Shown: positions 46,573 to 55,073 of the stretch, piece by piece
How the letters are laid out: every line of letters starts with the position of its first letter
Numbering within the stretch: position 1 is the first letter of the stretch
Translations under genes and position numbers: made by a program
NCBI RefSeq assembly: GCF_014203735.1
Contig: NZ_JACHJQ010000013.1
Location: 115,651 to 179,650, forward strand
From: Actinophytocola algeriensis
Lineage (GTDB): Bacteria; Actinomycetota; Actinomycetes; Mycobacteriales; Pseudonocardiaceae
Reading direction: 5' to 3'
DNA: 64,000 nt
Notes under the pieces: generated by a model
Databases searched by the model: none
Told to the model about the DNA's origin: nothing
The model's input: the letters and a program-made list of their open reading frames with translations, nothing else

Positions 46573-47411
46573 GAGTCCTCCCTCTGCTGCTGAGCGGCGG
46601 CCTCGGCGACGTCCGCCTCGACCTCCTCGCGTGGCTTGCCGAGGTACGCCTCGATCACGCGCGGGTCGTCGCGCACCGTCTCCGGTGAGCCCTCCACCAG
46701 CACCTCGCCCTGCACGAGCACGGACACCGTGTCGCACAGGGAGAAGATGAACTTCGTGTCGTGCTCGATCACCACGACCGACACCCCGGTGTCCCTGATC
46801 CGGAAGATCAGCTGCCGGGCGGCCTCGGTCTCCTGCGGGTTCATGCCCGCGGTCGGCTCGTCGAGGAGCAGCACCTCCGGCTCGGTGGCCAGCGCGCGGG
46901 CGATCTCGAGCCGCCGCTGGTCACCGTAGGGCAGGTTGCGCGCCACCTCGGTCTCGACGCCGCGCAGGCCGACGAACTCGAGCAGCTCGCGCGACTTCGC
47001 CCTGGCCGCGGCCTCGCCCTTGCGGAACACCGGACCGTGGAACACCGAGGCGATCGGGCCCTGCTTCATCCGGATGTGCCGCCCGACGAGGACGTTCTCG
47101 AGCACCGTCATGTTCGGGAACAGGCGGATGTTCTGGAACGTCCGCGCGATCCCGGCGGAGGTGACCTTCGCCGGGTCGGACGGCAGCGACTTCCCGCGCA
47201 GGCGCACCGAGCCACGCGTCGGCGTGTACAGGCCGGTCAGGCAGTTGAACAGCGTGGTCTTGCCCGCGCCGTTCGGCCCGATCAGCCCGACGATCCTGCC
47301 CTCTTCCAGCCGGATCGACACGTCGTTGAGTGCCGTCAGACCACCGAAGATCATCGTCACGCCACTGGCCTCGAGCACCGTGTCTGCCGCGCGATGCTGT
47401 GCCGCGCTCAT
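46569..47411 (-). CDS. livG: Branched-chain amino acid ABC transporter ATPase LivG
   Basis: A 280-residue ABC ATPase with Walker A GPNGAGKTTLFNCLTGLY, the LivG-type insertion RHIRMKQGPIASVFHGP, signature LPYGDQRRLEIARA and Walker B LLLDEPTAGMNP. The tail is acidic. It overlaps livM by four bases upstream and livF by four downstream, so the four liv ATPase/permease genes are translationally coupled. Confidence 0.95.
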   Translation of the reverse strand: MSAAQHRAADTVLEASGVTMIFGGLTALNDVSIRLEEGRIVGLIGPNGAGKTTLFNCLTGLYTPTRGSVRLRGKSLPSDPAKVTSAGIARTFQNIRLFPNMTVLENVLVGRHIRMKQGPIASVFHGPVFRKGEAAARAKSRELLEFVGLRGVETEVARNLPYGDQRRLEIARALATEPEVLLLDEPTAGMNPQETEAARQLIFRIRDTGVSVVVIEHDTKFIFSLCDTVSVLVQGEVLVEGSPETVRDDPRVIEAYLGKPREEVEADVAEAAAQQQREDS

Positions 47412-49195
47412 GCCCGGTCCTCCTTCGGTGCCGAGGGACCGGCGTGTCCTCGTTCTTCGTGTTCGAGCACCGCCTGTTCCTCTTCGGTCTCGATGGGCTT
47501 GCCCTCCGCCGTCTCACCGGCGAGCTCTGCTCTCCGGTGCCGGTCGGGCACCAGGCCCTGCGGCCGGAACCGCATGATGAACACGAGTGCCAGCCCGAAG
47601 AAGAACAGCCGGAAGTCGTCGAACTCACGCAGCTTCTCCGGCAGCACGAACAGCAGCGACGCACCGAGCACCGCGCCGGGGATCGTGCCCATGCCACCGA
47701 GGATGACCGCCGCGAGCAGCGTCACCGACTCGAGGAACTTGAAGCTGTCGTAGGACGCCGTGCCCAGCTTGTGCACGAAGATCGCGCCCGCGAGGCCTGC
47801 CAGCATGGCGCCGACCAGGAACGCGAGGATCTTGGCCTTGCCGGTCCGGATGCCCATGGCCCTGGCGGCGTCCTCGTCCTCGCGGATCGCGATCCACGCC
47901 CGGCCCATGCGGCTGTTCTTCAGGTTCGCGAAGACGGCCATGATGGCGCCGACGACGAGCACGATCATGAAGTAGTACAGGACACCGCTCGGCAGCTCGG
48001 CCCCGAACAGGGTGATCTTCTCGTTGAACGCCGTGCCGAACATGGTCACCTGCGGCACACCGGGGATGGCGCTCGCGCCACCGGTGAGCTCGCCGATGTT
48101 GTTCTGCGCGGCGCGGGTGAAGATCTCACCGAACGCCAGGGTCACGATCGCGAGGTAGTCACCACGCACGCGCAGCGTCGGCGAACCGACGATCGCGCCG
48201 AAGATGCCCGCGATGACCGCCGCGATCAGTGCCGCGACCGGGAACGGCAGGTCGAGGCCGACCTGGGACGCGACCGCGCCGGACAGGTTCGCCGCGACGA
48301 ACGCGCCGATGCCCATGAACGCGACGTACCCGAGGTCGAGCAGACCCGCCAGGCCGACCACGATGTTCAGGCCGATGGCGGTGGCCGCGTAGACGCCGAT
48401 GACGGCCGCGACCTGCATCCAGTACTGGCTGCCCGCCCCGGTGAACGGGAACGGCAGGAGGAACGCGCACGCGAGCAGCACGATGATGCTGAACGCGCGG
48501 TGCTTCTCCGACAGGTGCGACACCCACCGGGTGAGGCCGATGCCGTGCAGCGCACCGAGCAGACCGCCCGCGAACCCGAGGAACGCGAGGAAGATCGGCC
48601 CCGCGTACGGGAACGCGGCGCCACCGATGCCACCCGCCGTCAACGTCTGCGTGACGAGCCACAGCACGCCCGCGAACGCCACGATCAGGTAGGCGTACGC
48701 CTCGAGCCGCGCCGCCATGCCGGTGAGCCCGAACAGCGACGTCGGCCACTCCGGGATCTCGTCGAGCGGCTTCGCCATCGAGCCCAGGATCAGCAGCAGA
48801 CCACCGAGCACGGCGACGACGCTGCCGAACGCGGAGGCACCGTCAGCGGCGGTGATGGCGCCGAAGCCACCACCGTTCTCCGCGATGAAGTACCCGCACA
48901 CCAGGCCGATCACGAGACCGCCCCAGCCCAGGGCACGCAGCACGCGGTCCTTGCCCCGCAGCGGCACGAACGTCGTGACGAGTGCCACGACACCGAACAC
49001 CAGCAGGTGCCAGCGGAACCCGGTCAGCTCGAACGGCGCGTCGAAGTACTGCAGCGTCGACTTCTCGGGGAACGGTCCGTCGTTGAGCAGGAACGTCGCC
49101 CACGGCAGCATCGCGGCGACGAGCAACAGGAGCCCGCCGAGCGCGTTGAACGGCCGGACCAGCGCGAGCGGGATCAAACCCGTGAAGCGGCTCAT
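47408..49195 (-). CDS. livM: Branched-chain amino acid ABC transporter permease LivM, extended
   Basis: A 595-residue permease. The LivM core begins only near residue 270 (VIGVYAATAIGLNIVVGLAG, then LDLGYVAFMGIGAFVAANLS) and contains the usual eight or more helices. The first 270 residues add about seven extra hydrophobic segments (LLVFGVVALVTTFVPL, and others) not found in ordinary LivM proteins of about 300-430 residues. It overlaps livH and livG by four bases each. The Pro/Glu-rich tail (about 560-595) is cytosolic. Confidence 0.93.
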   Translation of the reverse strand: MSRFTGLIPLALVRPFNALGGLLLLVAAMLPWATFLLNDGPFPEKSTLQYFDAPFELTGFRWHLLVFGVVALVTTFVPLRGKDRVLRALGWGGLVIGLVCGYFIAENGGGFGAITAADGASAFGSVVAVLGGLLLILGSMAKPLDEIPEWPTSLFGLTGMAARLEAYAYLIVAFAGVLWLVTQTLTAGGIGGAAFPYAGPIFLAFLGFAGGLLGALHGIGLTRWVSHLSEKHRAFSIIVLLACAFLLPFPFTGAGSQYWMQVAAVIGVYAATAIGLNIVVGLAGLLDLGYVAFMGIGAFVAANLSGAVASQVGLDLPFPVAALIAAVIAGIFGAIVGSPTLRVRGDYLAIVTLAFGEIFTRAAQNNIGELTGGASAIPGVPQVTMFGTAFNEKITLFGAELPSGVLYYFMIVLVVGAIMAVFANLKNSRMGRAWIAIREDEDAARAMGIRTGKAKILAFLVGAMLAGLAGAIFVHKLGTASYDSFKFLESVTLLAAVILGGMGTIPGAVLGASLLFVLPEKLREFDDFRLFFFGLALVFIMRFRPQGLVPDRHRRAELAGETAEGKPIETEEEQAVLEHEERGHAGPSAPKEDRA

Positions 49196-50121
49196 GCGCG
49201 CACCCTTTCCGCTTCACCGAACAGACCCTGCGGCCGGAACACGAGCACGAGGATGAGAACCACGAAGATCCACACGTAGTCGTACTGGGTGCCGCCCGGC
49301 ATGTACTGGCCGCCGAGCGACTTGATCAGGCCGATGATGAAGGCGCCGATCACGGCGCCGCGGAGGCTGCCGATGCCGCCGAGCACCGCCGCGGTGAACG
49401 CGAAGATGCCGTTCTGGAAGCCGATGGAGTTGTCCACGTTGGTGATGAAGGAGCCGTAGAGCACCCCGGCGATGCCGGCGAGCGTGGCACCCAGCACGAA
49501 CGTGAGGACGATGACCCGGTCGGGGTTGACGCCCATGAGCCGTGCGGTGTCGCGGTCCTGGGACGTGGCCCGCATCGCACGGCCCATCCTGGACCGGCTG
49601 ATGTAGGTCTGCAGCAGCACCGCGAGTATCACCGACACGACGATCAGCAACAGGCCGGACGCGGGGATGCTGACATCCCCGAGCCGGACCTGGGCGTCGA
49701 TGAACACGCGCGGGAACGGCTGCGCGGCGTCGGCGTTCGGGAACCACAACCGGATGGCTTCCTGCAGCGCCACCGACACACCGAGTGCGGTGATCAGTGG
49801 CGCGAGTCTTGGTGCGTTGCGTAATGGCCGGTATGCGAAGCGCTCCATGAGCACGGCGATCACCACGGCCACCACCACGCCGCCGACCAGCATCGCGGGC
49901 AACGAGATGTACCAGTCGCCGCGCACGCTCTCTGGCAGCACCCACCGGTACACGGCGAGCCCGCCGAACGCGCCGACCATGAACACCTCGCCGTGGGCGA
50001 AGTTGATCAGCTGGATGATGCCGTACACCATCGTGTAGCCCAGCGCGATCAGACCGATCGTCGCGCCCAGCACCAGCCCGTTGGCTATCTGCTGTAAAAG
50101 GGTCGTCACATCTGCCTCCAC
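49192..50121 (-). CDS. livH: Branched-chain amino acid ABC transporter permease LivH
   Basis: A 309-residue permease with about eight helices and the LivH signature ALGYTMVYGIIQLINFAHGE near residue 25. It pairs with LivM to form the channel. It starts 72 nt after livK with a hairpin between, then runs into livM with a four-base overlap. Confidence 0.96.
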   Translation of the reverse strand: MEADVTTLLQQIANGLVLGATIGLIALGYTMVYGIIQLINFAHGEVFMVGAFGGLAVYRWVLPESVRGDWYISLPAMLVGGVVVAVVIAVLMERFAYRPLRNAPRLAPLITALGVSVALQEAIRLWFPNADAAQPFPRVFIDAQVRLGDVSIPASGLLLIVVSVILAVLLQTYISRSRMGRAMRATSQDRDTARLMGVNPDRVIVLTFVLGATLAGIAGVLYGSFITNVDNSIGFQNGIFAFTAAVLGGIGSLRGAVIGAFIIGLIKSLGGQYMPGGTQYDYVWIFVVLILVLVFRPQGLFGEAERVRA

Positions 50122-50124
50122 AGG

Positions 50125-50155
50125 CGGCGGGGGTGGGCTCGGCCCACCCCCGCCG
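50125..50155 (-). terminator. Intercistronic hairpin between livK and livH
   Basis: A perfect 14-bp stem (arm CGGCGGGGGTGGGC) with a 3-nt loop (50139-50141) in the 72-nt gap between livK and livH. It may stop most transcripts after livK so that the binding protein outnumbers the membrane parts, or protect the livK mRNA end. Confidence 0.7.
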
Positions 50156-50193
50156 TCGCGTCACTCATCGATTGATGGCTCTACGAGCCCGTG

Positions 50194-51426
50194 TCAGCCC
50201 TCGAACTTCCCGGTCTCGACGGACTTCCACTCGCCGCCGGTGACCTGGTAGACGGTCAGGACGGTGTTGGTGCTGTCGCCGTTCTCGTCGAACGCGAGCT
50301 CACCGGTCGCGCCCTCACCGCTGTAGTCCTGCGCGGCCTTGACCACGTCGGCGCGCATGTCGTCGGCCCACTCACCGTCGCCGATGGCCTTGCCCACCGC
50401 GGCGATGATCACGTTCGCGGCGTCGTAGGAGAACGCACCGTAGGCGGAGAAGCCCTCCTTGTAGCCGGCCTTGTTGTACGCGTCGACGAACGCCTTGGCG
50501 CTCTCGAGCTCCTCGGTCGGCGCGCCGACGGAGGTGGCCAGGTCGCCGTCCTTGCCGCCAAGGGCGATGAACTGCGGGTCGAAGATGCCGTCGCCGCCCA
50601 TGACCGGGACGGAGAGGCCCGCACCGGCGAACTGCTTCGACAGCGGGCCCGCCTGCGGGTACTGGCCGCCGTAGTAGATGCCGTCCGGGGCGAACGGCTT
50701 CACCGCGGCGATGACGCCGGAGAAGTCCGTGTCCTTCTCACCGATCTTCTGGCGGGTGACGATCTCCGCGCCGTTCTTCTCCGCCTGCTTGGTGAACGAG
50801 TCCGCGAGGCCCTCACCGTAGGTCAGACCGTCGGTGATGATCGCGATCTTCTTCTTGCCCGACTTCTTGATCAGGTAGTTCGCCGCGAACGGGCCCTGAA
50901 GCGAGTCGACCGTGCAGGTGCGGAAGTACGTCGGGTACGGCCGCTTCGGGTTGTTCGGGTCCTCGCCCTTGGTGAGCGAGTCGGCGGTGTTGGCGGGCGA
51001 GATCTGAAGGATGCCGGCGCCGTCCAGGATCGGCTGGACGCTCTGCGACACGGAGGAGTTCAGCGTGGACACCACGCCGACGACGTTCGGGGTGGACGCG
51101 AGCTTCGTCGCGGCCTGCGCGCCGAGCTGCGGCGTCTTCTGGTCGTCCTCCGCCTGCAGGGCCAGCTTGTAGCCCTTGACGGCGCACTTCTCGTTGGCCT
51201 GGTCGACCGCGAGCTTCGCCGAGTTCTCGATGCCCTTGCCCAGCGCGGAAAGCTCACCGCTCAGCGGGGCGATCACGCCGAGGGTCAGCGTGCCCTTGCT
51301 GACGTCGCAGGACTGGTTGCCCCCGCCCCCTTCAGAGCCGCCTTCCTCCTTGTTCGTGCCGCAAGCCGACAGCAGCAGCAAGCCCGCTGCCACGACAGCC
51401 GCGGCTTTCACCGTCTGGTTTCGCAC
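50194..51426 (-). CDS. livK: Branched-chain amino acid-binding lipoprotein LivK
   Basis: A 410-residue periplasmic-binding-protein-like lipoprotein. The signal peptide ends in the lipobox LLSAC with Cys22 as the lipidation site (AAGLLLLSACGTNKEEGG). The Leu/Ile/Val-binding fold follows (LGVIAPLSGELSALGKGIEN, and GDGIFDPQFIALGG). It is the first gene of the liv operon. The 283-nt upstream region is shared with the divergent fibronectin-type gene. Confidence 0.95.
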   Translation of the reverse strand: MRNQTVKAAAVVAAGLLLLSACGTNKEEGGSEGGGGNQSCDVSKGTLTLGVIAPLSGELSALGKGIENSAKLAVDQANEKCAVKGYKLALQAEDDQKTPQLGAQAATKLASTPNVVGVVSTLNSSVSQSVQPILDGAGILQISPANTADSLTKGEDPNNPKRPYPTYFRTCTVDSLQGPFAANYLIKKSGKKKIAIITDGLTYGEGLADSFTKQAEKNGAEIVTRQKIGEKDTDFSGVIAAVKPFAPDGIYYGGQYPQAGPLSKQFAGAGLSVPVMGGDGIFDPQFIALGGKDGDLATSVGAPTEELESAKAFVDAYNKAGYKEGFSAYGAFSYDAANVIIAAVGKAIGDGEWADDMRADVVKAAQDYSGEGATGELAFDENGDSTNTVLTVYQVTGGEWKSVETGKFEG

Positions 51427-51709
51427 GTGACGTGTCCCTTCTCCGCATTTCCGTCCGGCAGGTTGCCGCTTGGTTGCCGCATAGCATGCCGAACCCTGCC
51501 CTCGTCCATGTCAGAGGGCTGGCCGGAACCTAGTAACCGACCGCAGTCCTAGTCACGCCCCAAGGGCGCTCGTGACCAGACTGCAACGAAACTGACCGTC
51601 CGTGTCCGCTCTCCGGACGAACAGGGACCTTCCGGTCATGGGCGGGTAACACGATCTCAACTTCGCAACGGACCCGTTGGCACGTACCGCCCGCTTCTAA
51701 TGTGCACTC

Positions 51710-53656
51710 GTGCCAACCAGGACACGGGTGCTCGTCTGGCTCGGCGCCATCGCGCTCATCGCCGGAGCTGTGGTCACTCTCCGTACAACGGAGGATCCCC
51801 GTAGCAGCGACACGGACGGTGATGGACCGCGCAAGCCGATCACGGTGGACCGGTTCGCGGCGGACAACGTGGTCCTGCCCGCCCCCGGTCGTGAGCCGAA
51901 GCCACCCGCACGGGTGGTCGCCCGACCGGAGCCGGACGCGCTGCGGGTGTCGTGGGCCGACGCGCTGCCCGGTGGCCAGGCGCCGCCGGGGGCCGCCGGG
52001 TACGAGGTGCGCTGGAAGCCGTCGAACGGCAACGGCACCGACCGCGACTTCGGCACCCGGCTCGTCGCGACCCCCGACGTCCGGCTCGCCGGCCTGTCCG
52101 ACCGGGAGCACGTCGTCGAGGTGCGCACCGTCGACGCGTTCGGCCAGCGGTCCGAGCCCACGCGGACGGCCGCGACGCCCGGCGAGACCGACGAGGCCGC
52201 CAAGCTGCCGAAGAAGCTGACCGGTCTGTACGACGACTTCGGCGACCTGGCGAACTACGGCGACCGGTGGCACCTGTCCGGGTACCGGGGCTGCGTGGAC
52301 GTGGTCAACGAGCGGGACCAGGGGCTGCCGATCGAGCTGAGCTGCGGCGCGGACCTCGCGATGCTGCGGGCGAAGCAGCCGATGACGCTCACCGCGCCGA
52401 CCGCGTCCGGCGAGCTGGGCCGGGTGGCGGTGTGGAGCGACACGGCGGGCACGGGCGGTGAGCTGACGATCACGCTCGCGCCGGGACCGGTGGACCGGGT
52501 CGGCGCCGACACGCAGCGGGCCAACCGGTTCCTGCCGAGGGACGGCGCGCTACCGGGCGGCACGATCCGCGTCGGCGTCGACGACGGCGGTGTGCACGTG
52601 AGCGCGGCACCCGACGTGCCCGGGGTGCCGCCGCCTGACCTGGAGGTGTTCCCGGCGCCGGTGCGCGGGCCGAACGTGACACACCTGTTCGAGGTCGTGC
52701 TGACGACGGCCGGGCTGCGGGTGTACCAGGACGGTCTGCTGGTGGCGGTGGCCGGCGTGGTGCCCGCGTGGCGGTCGGCGTCGGTGCTGCTGGGGTTCCG
52801 CGGTCCGGAGCGGCGGCGGTCGCGGGTGCACCTGGCGGCCGCGGGGTTCACCGGGCCCGCCACCGCGGTGCCCGCTCTCGTGGAGGTACCGGTGAACGCG
52901 GGCACGCAGCGGGTGCTGGACCTGACCGAGCAGGCGCCGCAGCTGGGCATCGCGCGGACCCCGCTCCAGCAGGCGACGGCCGCCCGGCTGGTGGCGACAT
53001 TGCTGGTCGCGAAGGGCATGGACCCGAACGGGGTCGTCATGCAGTTCGGTGACCTGCGGGTGCCCGCGCGGCCGGTCGTGGTGGGTCCGTCGACCGTGGA
53101 CGGCGCGGCGCTGACCGTGGCCGCCGACGTGCCCGCCGCGTTGCTCGGCGCCGCGGGCCCGGACTCGATCACGCCGTTCGTGCTGCGCGCCCCGGGGGCG
53201 ACGCAGCAGGTCAGACTGGTGGAGACGTATCTGCAGCTCGCCCCGGCGGCCGGGTGGACGCCACCGGTCACCTCGTTGGAGTCACCCCGCCCGTCGGGCG
53301 CGGACGTGCCGCCGTCGGTGGACGCGGTGCTGTGCAACTCGGCGGGCGAACCGCTGACGTCGGCCGTGATCCCGGCGAGGGGCCAGATCGTGCTGAAGGT
53401 GACCCTCGACGCGTCGACCAGCCAGTGGGAGACCGGCACGATCGGCGGTGTGCAGGGCTTCCAGGTGTGGCTGGACGGTGAGCTGACCGCGGGCGTGCCG
53501 ACCCGTGCCGACGGGCCGGGACTGGGTGGTCAGCACGCCTTGTCGATCGCCGTCGGCGGCCTGGCACGCGGCGCACACGTGTTGGAAGTGCGCGAGTACA
53601 CGATGGCCGGCGACGAGCGACCGGTGTCGGCGGTGCTGAACTTCACCGTCAGGTGA
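51710..53656 (+). CDS. Membrane-anchored/secreted protein with FN3 domain
   Basis: A 648-residue protein with one N-terminal membrane anchor or signal (VLVWLGAIALIAGAVVTL), a fibronectin type III-like domain at about residues 62-150 (GAAGYEVRWKPSNGNGTDRD, LSDREHVVEVRTVDAFGQRS), then a large beta-rich extracellular region (about 165-400 resembling a concanavalin-like fold) and a C-terminal Ig-like domain (GVQGFQVWLDGELTAGVPT). No catalytic site is recognised. The GTG at 51710 lies 6 nt after TAATGT, with TTGGCA 15 bp upstream, so it is probably leaderless. It converges on pdtaR with an 8-nt overlap. Confidence 0.8.
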   Translation: MPTRTRVLVWLGAIALIAGAVVTLRTTEDPRSSDTDGDGPRKPITVDRFAADNVVLPAPGREPKPPARVVARPEPDALRVSWADALPGGQAPPGAAGYEVRWKPSNGNGTDRDFGTRLVATPDVRLAGLSDREHVVEVRTVDAFGQRSEPTRTAATPGETDEAAKLPKKLTGLYDDFGDLANYGDRWHLSGYRGCVDVVNERDQGLPIELSCGADLAMLRAKQPMTLTAPTASGELGRVAVWSDTAGTGGELTITLAPGPVDRVGADTQRANRFLPRDGALPGGTIRVGVDDGGVHVSAAPDVPGVPPPDLEVFPAPVRGPNVTHLFEVVLTTAGLRVYQDGLLVAVAGVVPAWRSASVLLGFRGPERRRSRVHLAAAGFTGPATAVPALVEVPVNAGTQRVLDLTEQAPQLGIARTPLQQATAARLVATLLVAKGMDPNGVVMQFGDLRVPARPVVVGPSTVDGAALTVAADVPAALLGAAGPDSITPFVLRAPGATQQVRLVETYLQLAPAAGWTPPVTSLESPRPSGADVPPSVDAVLCNSAGEPLTSAVIPARGQIVLKVTLDASTSQWETGTIGGVQGFQVWLDGELTAGVPTRADGPGLGGQHALSIAVGGLARGAHVLEVREYTMAGDERPVSAVLNFTVR

Positions 53657-54257
53657 TGTTCTCCACCACAGCCTCGGCGACCGCCTTCATCGTGGCCCGC
53701 CGGTCCATGGCCGTGCGCTGGATCCAGCGGAAGGCTTCCGGTTCGGACAGACCTTGCTTGGTCATGAGGAGACCCTTGGCACGCTCGATGAGCTTGCGCG
53801 TCTCCATCCGTTCCGTGAGCGTCGCGACCTCGGTCTCCAGAGCCTGGACCTCGGAGAACCGGCTCACCGCCAGTTCGATCGCCGGCACGAGGTCGTGCTT
53901 CGCGAAGGGCTTGACGAGGTAGGCCATGGCCCCCGCCTCACGAGCCCGCTCGACGAGGTCCCGCTGCGAGAACGCGGTGAGGATCACGACAGGCGCGATC
54001 CGCTCCCCCGCGATCTGCGCCGCCGCGTCGATGCCGTCCATCTTCGGCATCTTCACGTCGAGAATACAAAGGTCGGGCCGCAGCTCCTTGGCCAACGCGA
54101 CGGCCTGTTCACCGTCCGCGGCCTCCCCGACGACGTGGTAGCCCTCTTCCTTGAGCATTTCCACAAGGTCGAGCCGAATGAGCGCCTCATCCTCCGCGAC
54201 GAGCACGCTACGTTGCACGGCCGGGACGGACTGGGCCTCGGCAGCCTGATCGGTCAC
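53649..54257 (-). CDS. pdtaR: ANTAR-domain response regulator PdtaR
   Basis: A 202-residue response regulator: receiver domain with phospho-acceptor Asp67 (LCILDVKMPKMDG) and a C-terminal ANTAR RNA-binding domain (ERAKGLLMTKQGLSEPEAFR, WIQRTAMDRRATM). ANTAR proteins bind paired hairpins in mRNA leaders to prevent termination; PdtaR in mycobacteria works with the PdtaS kinase. The kinase is not in the window. The GTG start follows GGAGG. The place near polA and the tRNA-Leu matches Rv1626 synteny. Confidence 0.95.
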   Translation of the reverse strand: MTDQAAEAQSVPAVQRSVLVAEDEALIRLDLVEMLKEEGYHVVGEAADGEQAVALAKELRPDLCILDVKMPKMDGIDAAAQIAGERIAPVVILTAFSQRDLVERAREAGAMAYLVKPFAKHDLVPAIELAVSRFSEVQALETEVATLTERMETRKLIERAKGLLMTKQGLSEPEAFRWIQRTAMDRRATMKAVAEAVVENIT

Positions 54258-54504
54258 CGGGGTCCTCCTGAATCGATCGGTCTGAGCCTTCAGCGTACCG
54301 GCGAGAAGGGGTCGAGGACCCGTACACGGGCCGTGATCAGCACAACGTTAACGCCGTGGCAACAAGCTGTCCGCCGAGAGGATGACGCACGCCACACCTG
54401 TTGGAACTACGCACTGGTCCGATCACGCTCCGTGGCCACCGCGCGCGGCCGATAACCCTGAGGACCCGGCCGATGTCGATCCCGTAGAGTCTCCCCACGC
54501 GTAC
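54258..54504. other. Intergenic region between pdtaR and tRNA-Leu
   Basis: No gene is supported. It must hold the pdtaR and tRNA promoters; no clear consensus boxes beyond a TAGAGT at 54485-54490, 14 nt ahead of the tRNA, which fits a -10 hexamer. Confidence 0.5.
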
Positions 54505-54581
54505 GCCCCCGTAGCCCAATCGGCAGAGGCAACGGATTCAAAACCCGTCCAGTGTGCGTTCGAATCGCACCGGGGGCACCA
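54505..54581 (+). tRNA. tRNA-Leu (anticodon CAA), CCA encoded
   Basis: Cloverleaf: acceptor GCCCCCG (54505-54511) pairs with CGGGGGC (54571-54577), discriminator A, CCA at 54579-54581. T arm GTGCG-TTCGAAT-CGCAC. Anticodon loop TTCAAAA (54537-54543) gives CAA, with an A-C mismatch at the base next to the loop. The variable arm is only about five nt, unlike the long arm of most bacterial tRNA-Leu. The 3' part, from the anticodon loop to the first C of CCA, is the left attachment repeat of an integrated element, and the gene is left intact. Confidence 0.93.
54537..54579. repeat. Left attachment repeat (attL) in tRNA-Leu
   Basis: 43 nt from the anticodon loop through the first C of CCA, matched 42/43 at 60391-60433. 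The 31 nt from position 54549 are identical. Confidence 0.9.
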
Positions 54582-55073
54582 CCGCAAACCCCATCTGACC
54601 AGGCCCTTTGACCTGCGATGATCCCCCTGAAGTGGATCATGCGCTACCCGGCTCTGTCCGGTCAGGACCGGCTGAATCCGGCGAGTTGTCTCCTATTTGT
54701 GTCCGAGTAACCGGGCCCTACGTGGCGAGCAGTGGAAGTACCGCCACGGCTCCTGGTGACGTGAGACACGCGAACCAACACTCTCCAACAGCAGCCCCAG
54801 CACTCACGTCCCTCCAGTACCCCTGAAGCCGCTCGCATCACATCCTTGACACGACCGAAGGCAATGGGAGTGCGGCGAGGGCTCGACAAGCACGATCCGC
54901 ACTCTGTGCGCACCACGCCATCGGCCACGACGCACCGCCCCTTCGGGGGCCGCTCCTCCATCTGAAACATCCGCGCAACTCTCTCCGACACAGACAACAG
55001 CAACGCTGCCCACACGCCTCATATCGGACAAGCTGGAGTGCGACCGCCGCGGAATATCGAGCGCAACTAATAG
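54582..55073. other. Gene-free stretch inside the element
   Basis: 490 nt of mixed composition after the tRNA. Open frames on both strands are short, lack ribosome binding sites and show no family resemblance. It probably holds attachment-arm DNA and the promoter of the HEPN-type gene; TAATAG lies directly before that gene. Confidence 0.5.

Noticed and set aside
47330..49279. 649-codon plus-strand frame
   Set aside because: Antisense to livM; low-complexity Arg/Glu product.
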